The translations under genes were made by a program, and so were the position numbers. Shown here piece after piece: positions 1-6,825 of a DNA stretch of 11,530 nt. Each line of letters begins with the position of its first letter. The first letter of the stretch is position 1. This stretch comes from Nitrospirae bacterium CG2_30_53_67 (lineage in GTDB: Bacteria; CG2-30-53-67), in assembly GCA_001873285.1 (NCBI GenBank), contig MNYV01000110.1:1-11530 (forward strand), given 5' to 3'. The notes beneath the pieces were generated by a model, which saw only the letters and a list, made by a program, of their open reading frames with translations, was not told where the DNA came from and ran no database searches.

Positions 1-2
1 TG

Positions 3-34
3 ATTCCCGCTCTTCCCACCGGGGAGAGGGGAAT
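3..34. repeat. Long imperfect hairpin just after rfbA
   Basis: Bases 3-17 can pair with 21-34, giving 14 base pairs with one bulged G (position 9), one G-T wobble (14 with 24) and a 3-base loop. The outer arms are ATTCCC and GGGAAT, the inner arms CTCTTCCC and GGGGAGAG. Such CCCTCTCCC/GGGAGAGGG hairpins recur between genes in many bacteria as REP- or MITE-like elements. It could also stop transcription after rfbA, but the sequence beyond it on the minus strand lies outside the window. Confidence 0.4.
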
Positions 35-67
35 GAATCCAAATCGGGCGGCTGGTTTCGATCATGC

Positions 68-949
68 TCATTCTTCTCGTCCGTCCTCATTCAGTATATG
101 TAAAAGATAGCGGCCGTAGTCGTTTTGGGAGAGTGGGAGGGCAAGGCGCTCAAGCTGGCCGGCGGTGATATAGCCCATCCGGTAGGCGATCTCTTCCAGG
201 CAGGCGATCTTCAAACCCTGGCGGGCCTCAATGGTCTTGATGAAGTTGGACGCCTCTTGTAAGGATTCATGCGTGCCGGTATCGAGCCAGGCCGTGCCCC
301 GCCCCAAAATCTCGACGCTCAATTCGCCCTTCTCGAGGTAGACCCGATTCAGGTCCGTGATCTCGAGTTCGCCCCGGCCGGAAGGCACTAAATGTTCTGC
401 AATCTCCACGACGTGTTCATCATAGAAATAGATCCCCGTGACCGCGTAGTGGGAGGGCGGATCCTTGGGTTTCTCCTGAATACTGATCACTTTTCCGGAT
501 GGGTCGAATTTCACAACGCCGTAACGTTCGGGGTCGTTGACCCAGTAGGCGAAGACGGTCGCGCCCAGGATTTTTTGAGCGCACCGTTGCAGCTTCTCGC
601 TCAACCCTTGCCCGTAAAAGATATTGTCACCCAGGATCAGACAGCTCGGCCCCCCCTCGACGAATTCCCGGCCGATCATAAAGGCCTCTGCAAGGCCTCT
701 CGGTTCAGGCTGTTCCGCATAACGGAGGGTGAGCCCCCACTGTTCACCGGCGCCGAGCAGATGTTGGAAGTTCGGGAGGTCGTGCGGCGTGGAGATGATC
801 AGGATCTCCCTCAACCCTGCAAGCATGAGCGTGGAGAGCGGATAATAGATCATCGGCTTGTCGTAGACCGGAAGGAGCTGTTTGCTCACGACCCGTGTAA
901 TGGGGTAAAGTCGCGTGCCGGCGCCTCCTGCAAGGATGATTCCTTTCAT
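68..949 (-). CDS. rfbA: Glucose-1-phosphate thymidylyltransferase
   Basis: RmlA/RfbA joins glucose-1-phosphate and dTTP to give dTDP-glucose, the first step towards dTDP-L-rhamnose and other dTDP-deoxy sugars. It has 293 residues, the normal length. The nucleotide-binding start [18 protein letters not shown] is perfect for the family, followed by [18 protein letters not shown] (residues 22-39), [12 protein letters not shown] (105-116), the ERYGVVKFD loop, [19 protein letters not shown], and [15 protein letters not shown]. No catalytic residue looks changed. The mutase in the first block could supply its substrate. RmlB, RmlC and RmlD are not in the window, so the final sugar is unknown; they may lie beyond base 1 or elsewhere. 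The ATG at 949 has AAGGA about 10 bases upstream, a little far. It is the last complete gene in the direction of transcription. Confidence 0.96.
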   Translation of the reverse strand: MKGIILAGGAGTRLYPITRVVSKQLLPVYDKPMIYYPLSTLMLAGLREILIISTPHDLPNFQHLLGAGEQWGLTLRYAEQPEPRGLAEAFMIGREFVEGGPSCLILGDNIFYGQGLSEKLQRCAQKILGATVFAYWVNDPERYGVVKFDPSGKVISIQEKPKDPPSHYAVTGIYFYDEHVVEIAEHLVPSGRGELEITDLNRVYLEKGELSVEILGRGTAWLDTGTHESLQEASNFIKTIEARQGLKIACLEEIAYRMGYITAGQLERLALPLSQNDYGRYLLHILNEDGREE

Positions 950-989
950 GGGTCAACCATCCTTTCCGAGATATTGATTCAGCATAATT

Positions 990-2438
990 TTAATGCGCCC
1001 CTTTACCGATCAGAACCGCGGGGATGGTCTTAAACAGAAGCTTCAGATCCAGCCAGAAGGACCAGTTGTCTATATATTGCAGGTCCAGTTTCATCCATTC
1101 CTCAAATCCGATATCATTCCGGCCGCTGACCTGCCAGATGCAGGTGATGCCGGGCCGCATGGAAAGGCGCCGCCGCTGCCAGCGCTGATACTCCAGCACT
1201 TCTTTGTAGATGGGCGGCCGAGGGCCGACCAGGGACATATCACCCTTAAGCACATTGAAAAGCTGGGGCAGCTCATCAATGCTGAACTTCCGGATGAACC
1301 ACCCGACCGGTGTGACCCTCGGGTCATGGGCGATCTTGAATACCGGTCCGGTCATTTCATTTTGGTCCTTCAACTCGCCAAGATGTTTTTCGGCCCCCTG
1401 ATACATGGAACGGAACTTGTACATTTTAAATCTCCGGCCGTTCAGGCCCATTCGCATCTGGTTGAAAAGCACAGGGCCGGGCGAGGTCCCCTTGATCAGC
1501 AGGGCCACGGTCAGAAGGAGCGGAGAGAAGAATAGAATCAGCAGAAGCGAGACCAGTACATCAAATAGATGTTTGAAGATGAGTTGGACCTCATGCATGG
1601 AGGTGGTTTCAAACGACAACAATTTGAAGCCGAAAAGGTCGTGAAAAACAGGCTTGGCAATCCGGGGGTTGAAGAGGTCAAAGCGGAGGTGCGCCCGAAT
1701 CCCGGAGGTTTCACAGACCCGGATCACCTTCTCCACCAATTGGAACCAGCTCCGAGGCATGGCGATGATCACTTCGTCCACGACGTTTTCGTCCAGGATC
1801 CTGGGAAGATCGTCCACCGATCCTACCACCACGTGCCCCTCAATCTCCTCCCCTACCCGGATGGGATCCGGGTCCACGAATCCTGTGACACGCAGCCCCC
1901 ATTCCGGGTGTTCTTTAATGGCGTCCACCACCTCGATGGCCCGGGGCCCGCTTCCGATGATCAGGACGTTGCGGAAGTTGAAGCCCATGCCCCGGATATG
2001 ATGCATGACAAAGAAGGCCGCCCTTACCTTGACCGTGAGCATCGCCCCGGTCATCAGGAGAAAGATGACCGTGGTCAGCCGGCTGACATGGAGCTGCGGG
2101 AAAACATCGTGCATGAGGACCAGAATGATCATCATGGCAAGAAGGCCGGAGAGATACCCCCCCATCACCATGCCGAAGGTGCTTAACCGCGCCGACTTGT
2201 ACGCTCCGAATTGACGGAAGAAGAAGAGGGAAAAGGGGAGAATGATGACCAGCATCCAAAGATCCTCGCCGGTGAATGCCCGCTCTTCAATCACGTAAAG
2301 CTTGCCTAAGATTTCAAAAGACCGGCCGATCAGGAACTCGTTCCGGATGAGATGGGCCAGCCAGAAGGCCATGAGCTCGATGGCGACGTCGAAGGTGATC
2401 GAAATATTGGTGATCAGTTTTGCGCGTTCTCTAAGCAT
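990..2438 (-). CDS. Undecaprenyl-phosphate sugar-1-phosphate transferase (WbaP/WcaJ-type)
   Basis: A 482-residue inner-membrane enzyme that starts polysaccharide assembly by moving a sugar-1-phosphate from a nucleotide sugar to undecaprenyl phosphate. The layout is the standard polyprenyl glycosylphosphotransferase one. Four N-terminal membrane helices lie at about 14-34, 69-86, 97-118 and 128-148. A Rossmann-like domain begins NVLIIGSGPRAIEV (157-170). A fifth membrane segment (about 300-323) leads to the catalytic domain, with KFRSM (341-345), FSIDELPQLFNVLKGDMSLVGPRPP (385-409, catalytic-type Asp388-Glu389), RPGITCIWQVSGR (428-440) and DLQYIDNWS. All family-defining residues are present. 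The sugar could be glucose, galactose or another hexose; galactose or glucose would match the nucleotide sugars made upstream. It starts 47 bases after the fused sulfurylase/kinase, with GGAA about 8 bases before its ATG, and ends 40 bases before rfbA. Confidence 0.95.
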   Translation of the reverse strand: MLRERAKLITNISITFDVAIELMAFWLAHLIRNEFLIGRSFEILGKLYVIEERAFTGEDLWMLVIILPFSLFFFRQFGAYKSARLSTFGMVMGGYLSGLLAMMIILVLMHDVFPQLHVSRLTTVIFLLMTGAMLTVKVRAAFFVMHHIRGMGFNFRNVLIIGSGPRAIEVVDAIKEHPEWGLRVTGFVDPDPIRVGEEIEGHVVVGSVDDLPRILDENVVDEVIIAMPRSWFQLVEKVIRVCETSGIRAHLRFDLFNPRIAKPVFHDLFGFKLLSFETTSMHEVQLIFKHLFDVLVSLLLILFFSPLLLTVALLIKGTSPGPVLFNQMRMGLNGRRFKMYKFRSMYQGAEKHLGELKDQNEMTGPVFKIAHDPRVTPVGWFIRKFSIDELPQLFNVLKGDMSLVGPRPPIYKEVLEYQRWQRRRLSMRPGITCIWQVSGRNDIGFEEWMKLDLQYIDNWSFWLDLKLLFKTIPAVLIGKGAH

Positions 2439-2485
2439 GGATTATTTCCATTTCGGCCCGATCGGGAATCGCCCCCTGCACAATT

Positions 2486-4237
2486 TTATCCAAGAAGTAA
2501 TTCATCCTCAGGGTCGTTGGTGTCCAGATAATTTTCCCGGAGAAGATAGAGAAATATCTCCTGCGCGGCGGCCATGGGGCTGAGTTCGGATGTATCGATT
2601 CGGATTTCCGGATTCTCCGGAGATTCGTAAGGGTCGCTGACGCCTGTGAATTCGGGAATCAGACCTTTCCTCGCCTTGGCATAAAGCCCCTTCCGGTCCC
2701 GCTCTTCGCAGACTTCAAGCGGCGTAGCCACATGGATCTCGATGAAGGCCCCGTACTGCTCGATGGTTTCCCTGACGAAACGACGCGTCGCCGTATAAGG
2801 GGCGATCGGGGCGCAGATGGCCACTCCGCCGTTCTTGGTGATCTCGCTTGCGACAAAGCCGATGCGCCGTATGTTGAGGTCGCGGTGTTCCCTGGAAAAA
2901 CCCAGCTCGCTCGAAAGGTTGCGGCGCACGATGTCCCCATCCAGCAGTGTCACGGGCCTTCCGCCGGCCTCGATGAACTTGGCGTAGAGGATCTTTGCAA
3001 GGGTTGATTTCCCCGCGCCGGAAAGGCCGGTGAAGAAGAGGGTGAGCCCCTGTTTGTTCCGTTCCGGGAAAACCCTGCGAAGTTTCGCAATCACGTCAGG
3101 ATAGGAGAACCAGTTCGGAATGTCATGGTTGTGTCCCAGATGTTCTCTCAGATCCCTGTCGGTAAATTTGAGCCCGTTTCTTCCTTCCCTCTCGACCTGC
3201 TCGATCGGCAGGAATTTCTTGAGGTCCGGAACGTACCGCATCTCCTGGATGGGAATCATCTGAATTCCCAATTCGTCCTGAAACCGGCCCAGCAGGTGCT
3301 GGGCTGAGTATAAGGAATAAAATCTTTGACTGCCGTCCCGTGCTCCGGGCGGTGATGCGTGCTCGGGGCCCACAATGATATGGGTACACCCGTAGTTCTT
3401 GCGGATCACGGCATTGAGAATCGCCTCCCGCGGTCCGGCCATGCGCACGGCCATGGGGAGCAGGGAAAGCATGGCGAGGTTCGGCGGATAGTGGCGGAGA
3501 ATCGCCTCGTAACAATGCACTCGCGCAAAGTAATGCAGGTCGCCGGGCTTGGTCATACCCACGGCCGGATGCAGCAGGATATGCGCCTGGGCCTCCTTGG
3601 CCGCCTGGAGCGTGATCTCTCGGTGGATCCGATGCATGGGTTTGCTGGTATGAAAGGCCGTCACACGGCGCCATCCCAATTTGTCGAACTGCCGGCGCAG
3701 TTCCTCCGGGGTGCAGCGAAGCGTCTCAAAGTCGTAATGCAGCGGCAGTTGAATCCCCTCGATGGTTCCCCCGACGCAGGTCTGATGGACCTCTTCAAGA
3801 AGATAGCGGACGCCGGGATGCTCCCTGGAGGCGGCGCCGTAGACCTTTTCCGCTTCCTCCATTTTGTCCGGCCGGAAGATCTCCTCGATATTCAAGACGG
3901 CAAGCATGAACCCCTCCGGATCCCTCAATGCCAGATGATCTCCTATCGAGAGCTTTCCCGCGATAGGGTCCGGCACATCCAGGACGATCGGTATCGGCCA
4001 CAAGATTCCATCCGGCAGCCGCAGGGTCCGGACAACGGATTCATAGACCTCTCGGGTCATGAATCCTTTGAGCGGGGAAAACCCGCCGTTCATAAGGAGT
4101 TCAAGATCACAGATCTGTCTCGGGCTCAAGGTATGGGATGGGAAATTCTTTGCCGCTTCGTTCAGGGCCTTTGCGCGGTCAGGATCGACAATCAGATTGA
4201 CGAGTTTCGAACCATGGGGTTCGGTGAGATGGGTCAT
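2486..4237 (-). CDS. Fused sulfate adenylyltransferase (divergent)/adenylylsulfate kinase
   Basis: A 583-residue two-domain protein for PAPS synthesis: an ATP sulfurylase-like part (about 1-390), then an APS kinase (about 397-583). The kinase is intact: P-loop GLSGAGKS (404-411), LDGDIVRRNL, GFSREHRDLNIRRI, IAPY, ERDRKGLYAKA, FTGVSDPYE and a final IDT. It phosphorylates APS to PAPS. The sulfurylase part keeps the family frame: LMNGGFSPLKGFM, HPAVGMTKPGDLHYFARV and the MAGPREA segment. Its two signature motifs differ, however. Where the family has QTRNPMHRAH this protein has HTSKPMHRIH (196-205), and where the family has GRDHAGPG it has GPEHASPP (290-297). The two histidines are kept, but the Gln and Arg that hold sulfate, and the Arg of GRD, are gone. 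I read both spots directly in the DNA. Sulfurylase activity is therefore doubtful, while kinase activity is likely. The start ATG has AAGGA 7 bases upstream. It follows cysQ by 28 bases. Confidence 0.9.
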   Translation of the reverse strand: MTHLTEPHGSKLVNLIVDPDRAKALNEAAKNFPSHTLSPRQICDLELLMNGGFSPLKGFMTREVYESVVRTLRLPDGILWPIPIVLDVPDPIAGKLSIGDHLALRDPEGFMLAVLNIEEIFRPDKMEEAEKVYGAASREHPGVRYLLEEVHQTCVGGTIEGIQLPLHYDFETLRCTPEELRRQFDKLGWRRVTAFHTSKPMHRIHREITLQAAKEAQAHILLHPAVGMTKPGDLHYFARVHCYEAILRHYPPNLAMLSLLPMAVRMAGPREAILNAVIRKNYGCTHIIVGPEHASPPGARDGSQRFYSLYSAQHLLGRFQDELGIQMIPIQEMRYVPDLKKFLPIEQVEREGRNGLKFTDRDLREHLGHNHDIPNWFSYPDVIAKLRRVFPERNKQGLTLFFTGLSGAGKSTLAKILYAKFIEAGGRPVTLLDGDIVRRNLSSELGFSREHRDLNIRRIGFVASEITKNGGVAICAPIAPYTATRRFVRETIEQYGAFIEIHVATPLEVCEERDRKGLYAKARKGLIPEFTGVSDPYESPENPEIRIDTSELSPMAAAQEIFLYLLRENYLDTNDPEDELLLG

Positions 4238-4265
4238 GGAAAATCCTTATTCACCGGTGAGCATC

Positions 4266-5036
4266 CTAACCCATTAAAGAAAGATCGGAGACGGCAATGA
4301 AATGCTCGTGCTTGATGATCTTTTTGTTGTATTCGATCGGAACCTTTTTCAGGTCCACCACATGCCCTCCCGCCGCCTCGACGATGGCATGTCCCGCGGC
4401 CGTGTCCCACTCCCAGGTCGGCCCCAGCCTCGGGTAGAGATCCGCGCTCCCCTCGGCCACGGCACAGAATTTCAAAGAACTCCCTCTGGCGATCCTCTCT
4501 CTGATATTCAGTTTTTCCAGATACCTCTGCAGTTCTTCGGATGGATGAGACCGGCTTTGAACAACGACCAGGCCATCGCCGTCCGGGTTGCGGACGTGTA
4601 TCCTCACGGATTCATCGCCTCCGTTCTTTTTCCAGGCCCCTTCCTTCCTGGACGCATAGTAGAGAAGATGCTGAACGGGAACATAGATGACGCCGGCCGC
4701 CGGACGGTTATTTTCGATCAGGGCGATATTGACGGTAAATTCACCATTGCGTTTGATGAATTCCTTGGTGCCGTCCAGGGGATCGACCAGCCAGAAACGA
4801 TCCCACGTCTTTCTCTCAACGAACGGAATATCCTTGCCTTCTTCTGAAAGGACGGGGATATCGGGGTAGAGTCTGAGGAGCTCTTCGGATATGATTCTGT
4901 GGGAAACCCTGTCCGCTTCGGTCAGCGGAGACTGATCCTCCTTAAACTCAACATCAAACGTCTTCGCATATATATTAAGTATGGAGTCTCCGGCCTGAAC
5001 GGCTATATCACATACGGAGTTTATATGAATATCCAT
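4266..5036 (-). CDS. cysQ: 3'(2'),5'-bisphosphate nucleotidase CysQ
   Basis: A Li+-sensitive-type, Mg2+-dependent phosphatase of the inositol monophosphatase superfamily, 256 residues, the usual length. It hydrolyses PAP (adenosine 3',5'-bisphosphate), the by-product of sulfotransferases, to AMP; some members also act on PAPS. Family motifs are complete: SPLTEAD (residues 36-42), SEEG with the metal-binding Glu (64-67), the core DPLDGTKEF (85-93) and WEWDTAAGHAIVEAAGG (208-224, Asp211). PAP inhibits sulfotransferases, so its place between the sulfotransferase and the PAPS-forming enzyme makes sense as product clearance. The ATG at 5036 follows AAAGGG with a short spacer. The PAPS-synthesis gene starts 28 bases after the stop. 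An inositol monophosphatase role is possible on fold alone, but DPLDGTKEF and the neighbours favour CysQ. Confidence 0.93.
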   Translation of the reverse strand: MDIHINSVCDIAVQAGDSILNIYAKTFDVEFKEDQSPLTEADRVSHRIISEELLRLYPDIPVLSEEGKDIPFVERKTWDRFWLVDPLDGTKEFIKRNGEFTVNIALIENNRPAAGVIYVPVQHLLYYASRKEGAWKKNGGDESVRIHVRNPDGDGLVVVQSRSHPSEELQRYLEKLNIRERIARGSSLKFCAVAEGSADLYPRLGPTWEWDTAAGHAIVEAAGGHVVDLKKVPIEYNKKIIKHEHFIAVSDLSLMG

Positions 5037-5054
5037 ATTCCCTTTTCTCTAGGG

Positions 5055-5663
5055 TTATGCCCGGTTACGATAAAGATTATGGTCCACAACGCCCGCCATC
5101 TTTGTCTCATCGAGATGCCCGCCCAGGAAACGATTGATCTTTCCGGAAACGGTCAGAGGATCATGAATGACGTCACGATGGTTGAGGTAGAGAGCCTCGA
5201 ACCTCTCGTCCGATTCCAACATGGCCTGAACTTCCCGAAGGTGTTTTTCATAACTCCGGATCATTTTCCCATCATCCTTCGGGTCAAACGGTACGCCGCG
5301 GTGTTCGAGCATCTTGTTTTGAGAAGCCATGACTTCTTTGAGATCTCGGTTCAAAAACACGACTTTATAGGCGTGGCCGGAAGGAAGATCTTTCAGAAGA
5401 TAGGAAATCACCTTGACGGTCTTGCCCCGCAGGTCCCCAACCCAGGTCTTGTCCTTTCCCTTGGCCAATTCCTTGACTCTTTCCAGTTCATAATACCCTT
5501 TGGGGTTGTCGGTATCCGCCGTCCGCTCCCCGTCGGAAGCGATCGGAAGGCCGCCGGCCTCCAGCATCTTCATCAGCATGGAGGTGCCGGATCTGGGCAG
5601 ACCCGAAACCACGATCACGGGCCGGCCGTATCTTATCCTTCTGACAAAATTCCTGAATTTCAT
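5055..5663 (-). CDS. PAPS-dependent sulfotransferase family protein
   Basis: A protein of 202 residues from the ATG at 5663. Strand one and the 5'-phosphosulfate-binding loop are clear: PVIVVSGLPRSGTSMLMKML, with PRSGTS at residues 23-28. The 3'-phosphate-binding segment is VVFLNRDLKEVMASQ, with Arg106 and Ser114. The conserved stretch DNPKGYYE (61-68) follows the first helix. This is the shape of small bacterial cytoplasmic sulfotransferases that move sulfate from PAPS to an acceptor; the acceptor cannot be read from sequence. The frame stays open upstream to 5798, but that part runs across the antitoxin gene, and similarity to the family begins at RPVIVVSG, so I chose 5663. Its ribosome binding site is modest (GGAG, 11 bases away). 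It starts 22 bases after the antitoxin stop, and cysQ starts 18 bases after its own stop. The PAPS and PAP enzymes directly downstream strongly support the function. Confidence 0.85.
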   Translation of the reverse strand: MKFRNFVRRIRYGRPVIVVSGLPRSGTSMLMKMLEAGGLPIASDGERTADTDNPKGYYELERVKELAKGKDKTWVGDLRGKTVKVISYLLKDLPSGHAYKVVFLNRDLKEVMASQNKMLEHRGVPFDPKDDGKMIRSYEKHLREVQAMLESDERFEALYLNHRDVIHDPLTVSGKINRFLGGHLDETKMAGVVDHNLYRNRA

Positions 5664-5685
5664 GGGCCGCCACTCTCCATGCTGA

Positions 5686-5988
5686 TCATTTTTCTTCCGG
5701 TAATTTTTCCGAAGTTTTCCCAAATTTCCGGCGAGGCAGCAGACCAGGCGGATACATGTCAAACATAAGGTTCCAATATGCCCATGACCTGGGATCAAAA
5801 ACTCCGGTCGGGGGATTTTTTAATACATCCAGAAAGTCGTCATCTGAAAAATACTTTCTTGCTGCCGCTATATCCTTTATCGTGCCGTAAACCATGACCT
5901 GAGCAAGAAAACGTTTTGGATCTTTTATTGCCTCTGCCGGAGATTTCCACCATATCAAACGGACGGCAATATCTTCCAGTGTTTTCAT
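5686..5988 (-). CDS. Small partner protein of the nucleotidyltransferase (putative antitoxin)
   Basis: A 100-residue cytoplasmic protein with no signal peptide or membrane segment. It begins MKTLEDIAVRLIWWKSPAEA, continues LAQVMVYGTIKDI and has a C-terminal FDPRSWAYWNLMF followed by LPRRKFGK. I recognise this layout (LIWW-SP-EA near the start, FD-RSWAYW and P-PP-LP-R near the end) as that of a conserved small protein usually encoded beside AbiEii-type nucleotidyltransferases, where it is taken to be the antitoxin. Its biochemistry is not known to me. In pairs I recall, the small gene comes first; here it follows the enzyme. The ribosome binding site is weak: the stop region of the upstream gene contains TGAGGA, but 14 or more bases away. 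A 180-base stretch across it (5761-5940) counts about 43% G+C, against about 59% in the mutase gene. Confidence 0.75.
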   Translation of the reverse strand: MKTLEDIAVRLIWWKSPAEAIKDPKRFLAQVMVYGTIKDIAAARKYFSDDDFLDVLKNPPTGVFDPRSWAYWNLMFDMYPPGLLPRRKFGKTSEKLPEEK

Positions 5989-6005
5989 CGGTCTTATTTC
6001 TTTCC

Positions 6006-6680
6006 TCAGGTTCCAACAGGAGTCAATCCGCCCGGCAAGAAAGATATTTCAGGAATCTTCTTGATATCTACCTTTCGGACTTCTGAGATCAAAAACGATT
6101 GAATAGGGTCTGATAATGTGGACAGGTCTCCGTCACCAAAATAGCTCAATGCCTTCAAACTCAAAAAAGGATTAAAAGGCTCACCATATACGGCCTTTGC
6201 CGCCGACAAAACTGCCGGCAGATCTAAACCTGCTTTTAGAATGGCTGCAATATCCTGATAATCCTTGGCCTCTGCCCGGTCCTGTACGACCTTGATCTTG
6301 GTTGCGGCAGCATCCAGTAAGGATGCAACAAAAAAACCCGGCCCTTTAACTCTGTCCGGATCGGCCACACGGCGCATGTTCAAGCCGCCAAAGAAAGAGG
6401 CCTTAACAAATCCTCCGCGATCTACCAGGCAAACTAAAGTATCTGTCTTGGATTGGATTCGCTCCGCTCTCTTGAGAAATGGGATCTGTCGTTCCAATTC
6501 ATCCGGTGTGAATCCCCGGTTAGAAAAGAAATCAAAGTCAACAGAAATTCTATGGCCCAATCGGAGCGCCAAAGCTGTTCCACCATATAGAACAAAATCG
6601 TCCGGCATATCTTTCATCTCGGGCCATATTGCCTGCTGCGCCTCTGTAAGTATCTCAGGATGCGGTTTGAGTCTGGTCAT
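6006..6680 (-). CDS. AbiEii/AbiGii-family nucleotidyltransferase (toxin-like)
   Basis: A 224-residue member of the AbiEii-type nucleotidyltransferase family, the class that supplies the toxin in type IV AbiE systems. The diagnostic motif is clear: YGGTALALRLGHRISVDFDF, with GGT at residues 33-35 and the metal-binding D-x-D at Asp48 and Asp50. Further on, ATKIKVVQDR and AKDYQDI (Lys128, Asp140) match the conserved second half of the fold. Known AbiE toxins modify RNA with nucleotides (tRNA or GTP-binding is reported for family members); the target here is unknown. The ATG at 6680 is the first after an in-frame TAA, with GGA 5 bases upstream. A 145-base non-coding gap (6681-6825) separates it from the antiterminator, and its small partner starts 17 bases after its stop. 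It has no evident role in polysaccharide synthesis, and the module is AT-richer than its neighbours, so it was probably acquired separately. Confidence 0.82.
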   Translation of the reverse strand: MTRLKPHPEILTEAQQAIWPEMKDMPDDFVLYGGTALALRLGHRISVDFDFFSNRGFTPDELERQIPFLKRAERIQSKTDTLVCLVDRGGFVKASFFGGLNMRRVADPDRVKGPGFFVASLLDAAATKIKVVQDRAEAKDYQDIAAILKAGLDLPAVLSAAKAVYGEPFNPFLSLKALSYFGDGDLSTLSDPIQSFLISEVRKVDIKKIPEISFLPGGLTPVGT

Positions 6681-6825
6681 CTGATTCCACTCTTATTTCT
6701 TTCCCGGCACAGCTTCGCCCTCTCGGTTACAGGGGATGATTCACCCCCACCCTAAAAGGAAGGCAATATCAAATGTTTCTCTGCTGAAATGGCTGGTACA
6801 CCATCTCAGAAAGAGAAGAAATCTT
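6681..6825 (-). other. 145-base gap between the antiterminator and nucleotidyltransferase genes
   Basis: I find no gene here; the only ATG-started minus-strand frame I saw in its first part is 11 codons. An imperfect stem can form between 6776-6792 and 6801-6812, with a bulge and a mismatch and no T-tract, so it is not a clear terminator. The last bases before 6680 carry GGA as a weak ribosome binding site. No firm promoter was seen. The gap probably marks the edge of the inserted toxin-antitoxin-like pair. Confidence 0.4.

Noticed and set aside
2457-2466. CCCGATCGGG palindrome upstream of the sugar-phosphate transferase gene
   Set aside because: It is too short and loop-less to support a terminator or operator call on its own.
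2486-4237. Assimilatory sulfate reduction as the role of the sulfurylase/kinase and CysQ
   Set aside because: No reductase genes accompany them; the adjacent sulfotransferase and polysaccharide genes explain them better.
4251-4260. TCACCGGTGA palindrome between cysQ and the fused sulfurylase/kinase gene
   Set aside because: A 10-base palindrome with no loop is expected by chance and has no second copy that I could see in the window.
5664-5798. Upstream extension of the sulfotransferase frame by 45 codons
   Set aside because: It overlaps the antitoxin-like gene by about 113 bases in another frame. The extra residues show no sulfotransferase similarity, and an ATG at 5663 lies just before the conserved RPVIVVSG.
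6776-6812. Imperfect stem-loop after the antiterminator gene as a terminator
   Set aside because: The stem needs a 5-base bulge and a mismatch, and no T-tract follows on the minus strand.
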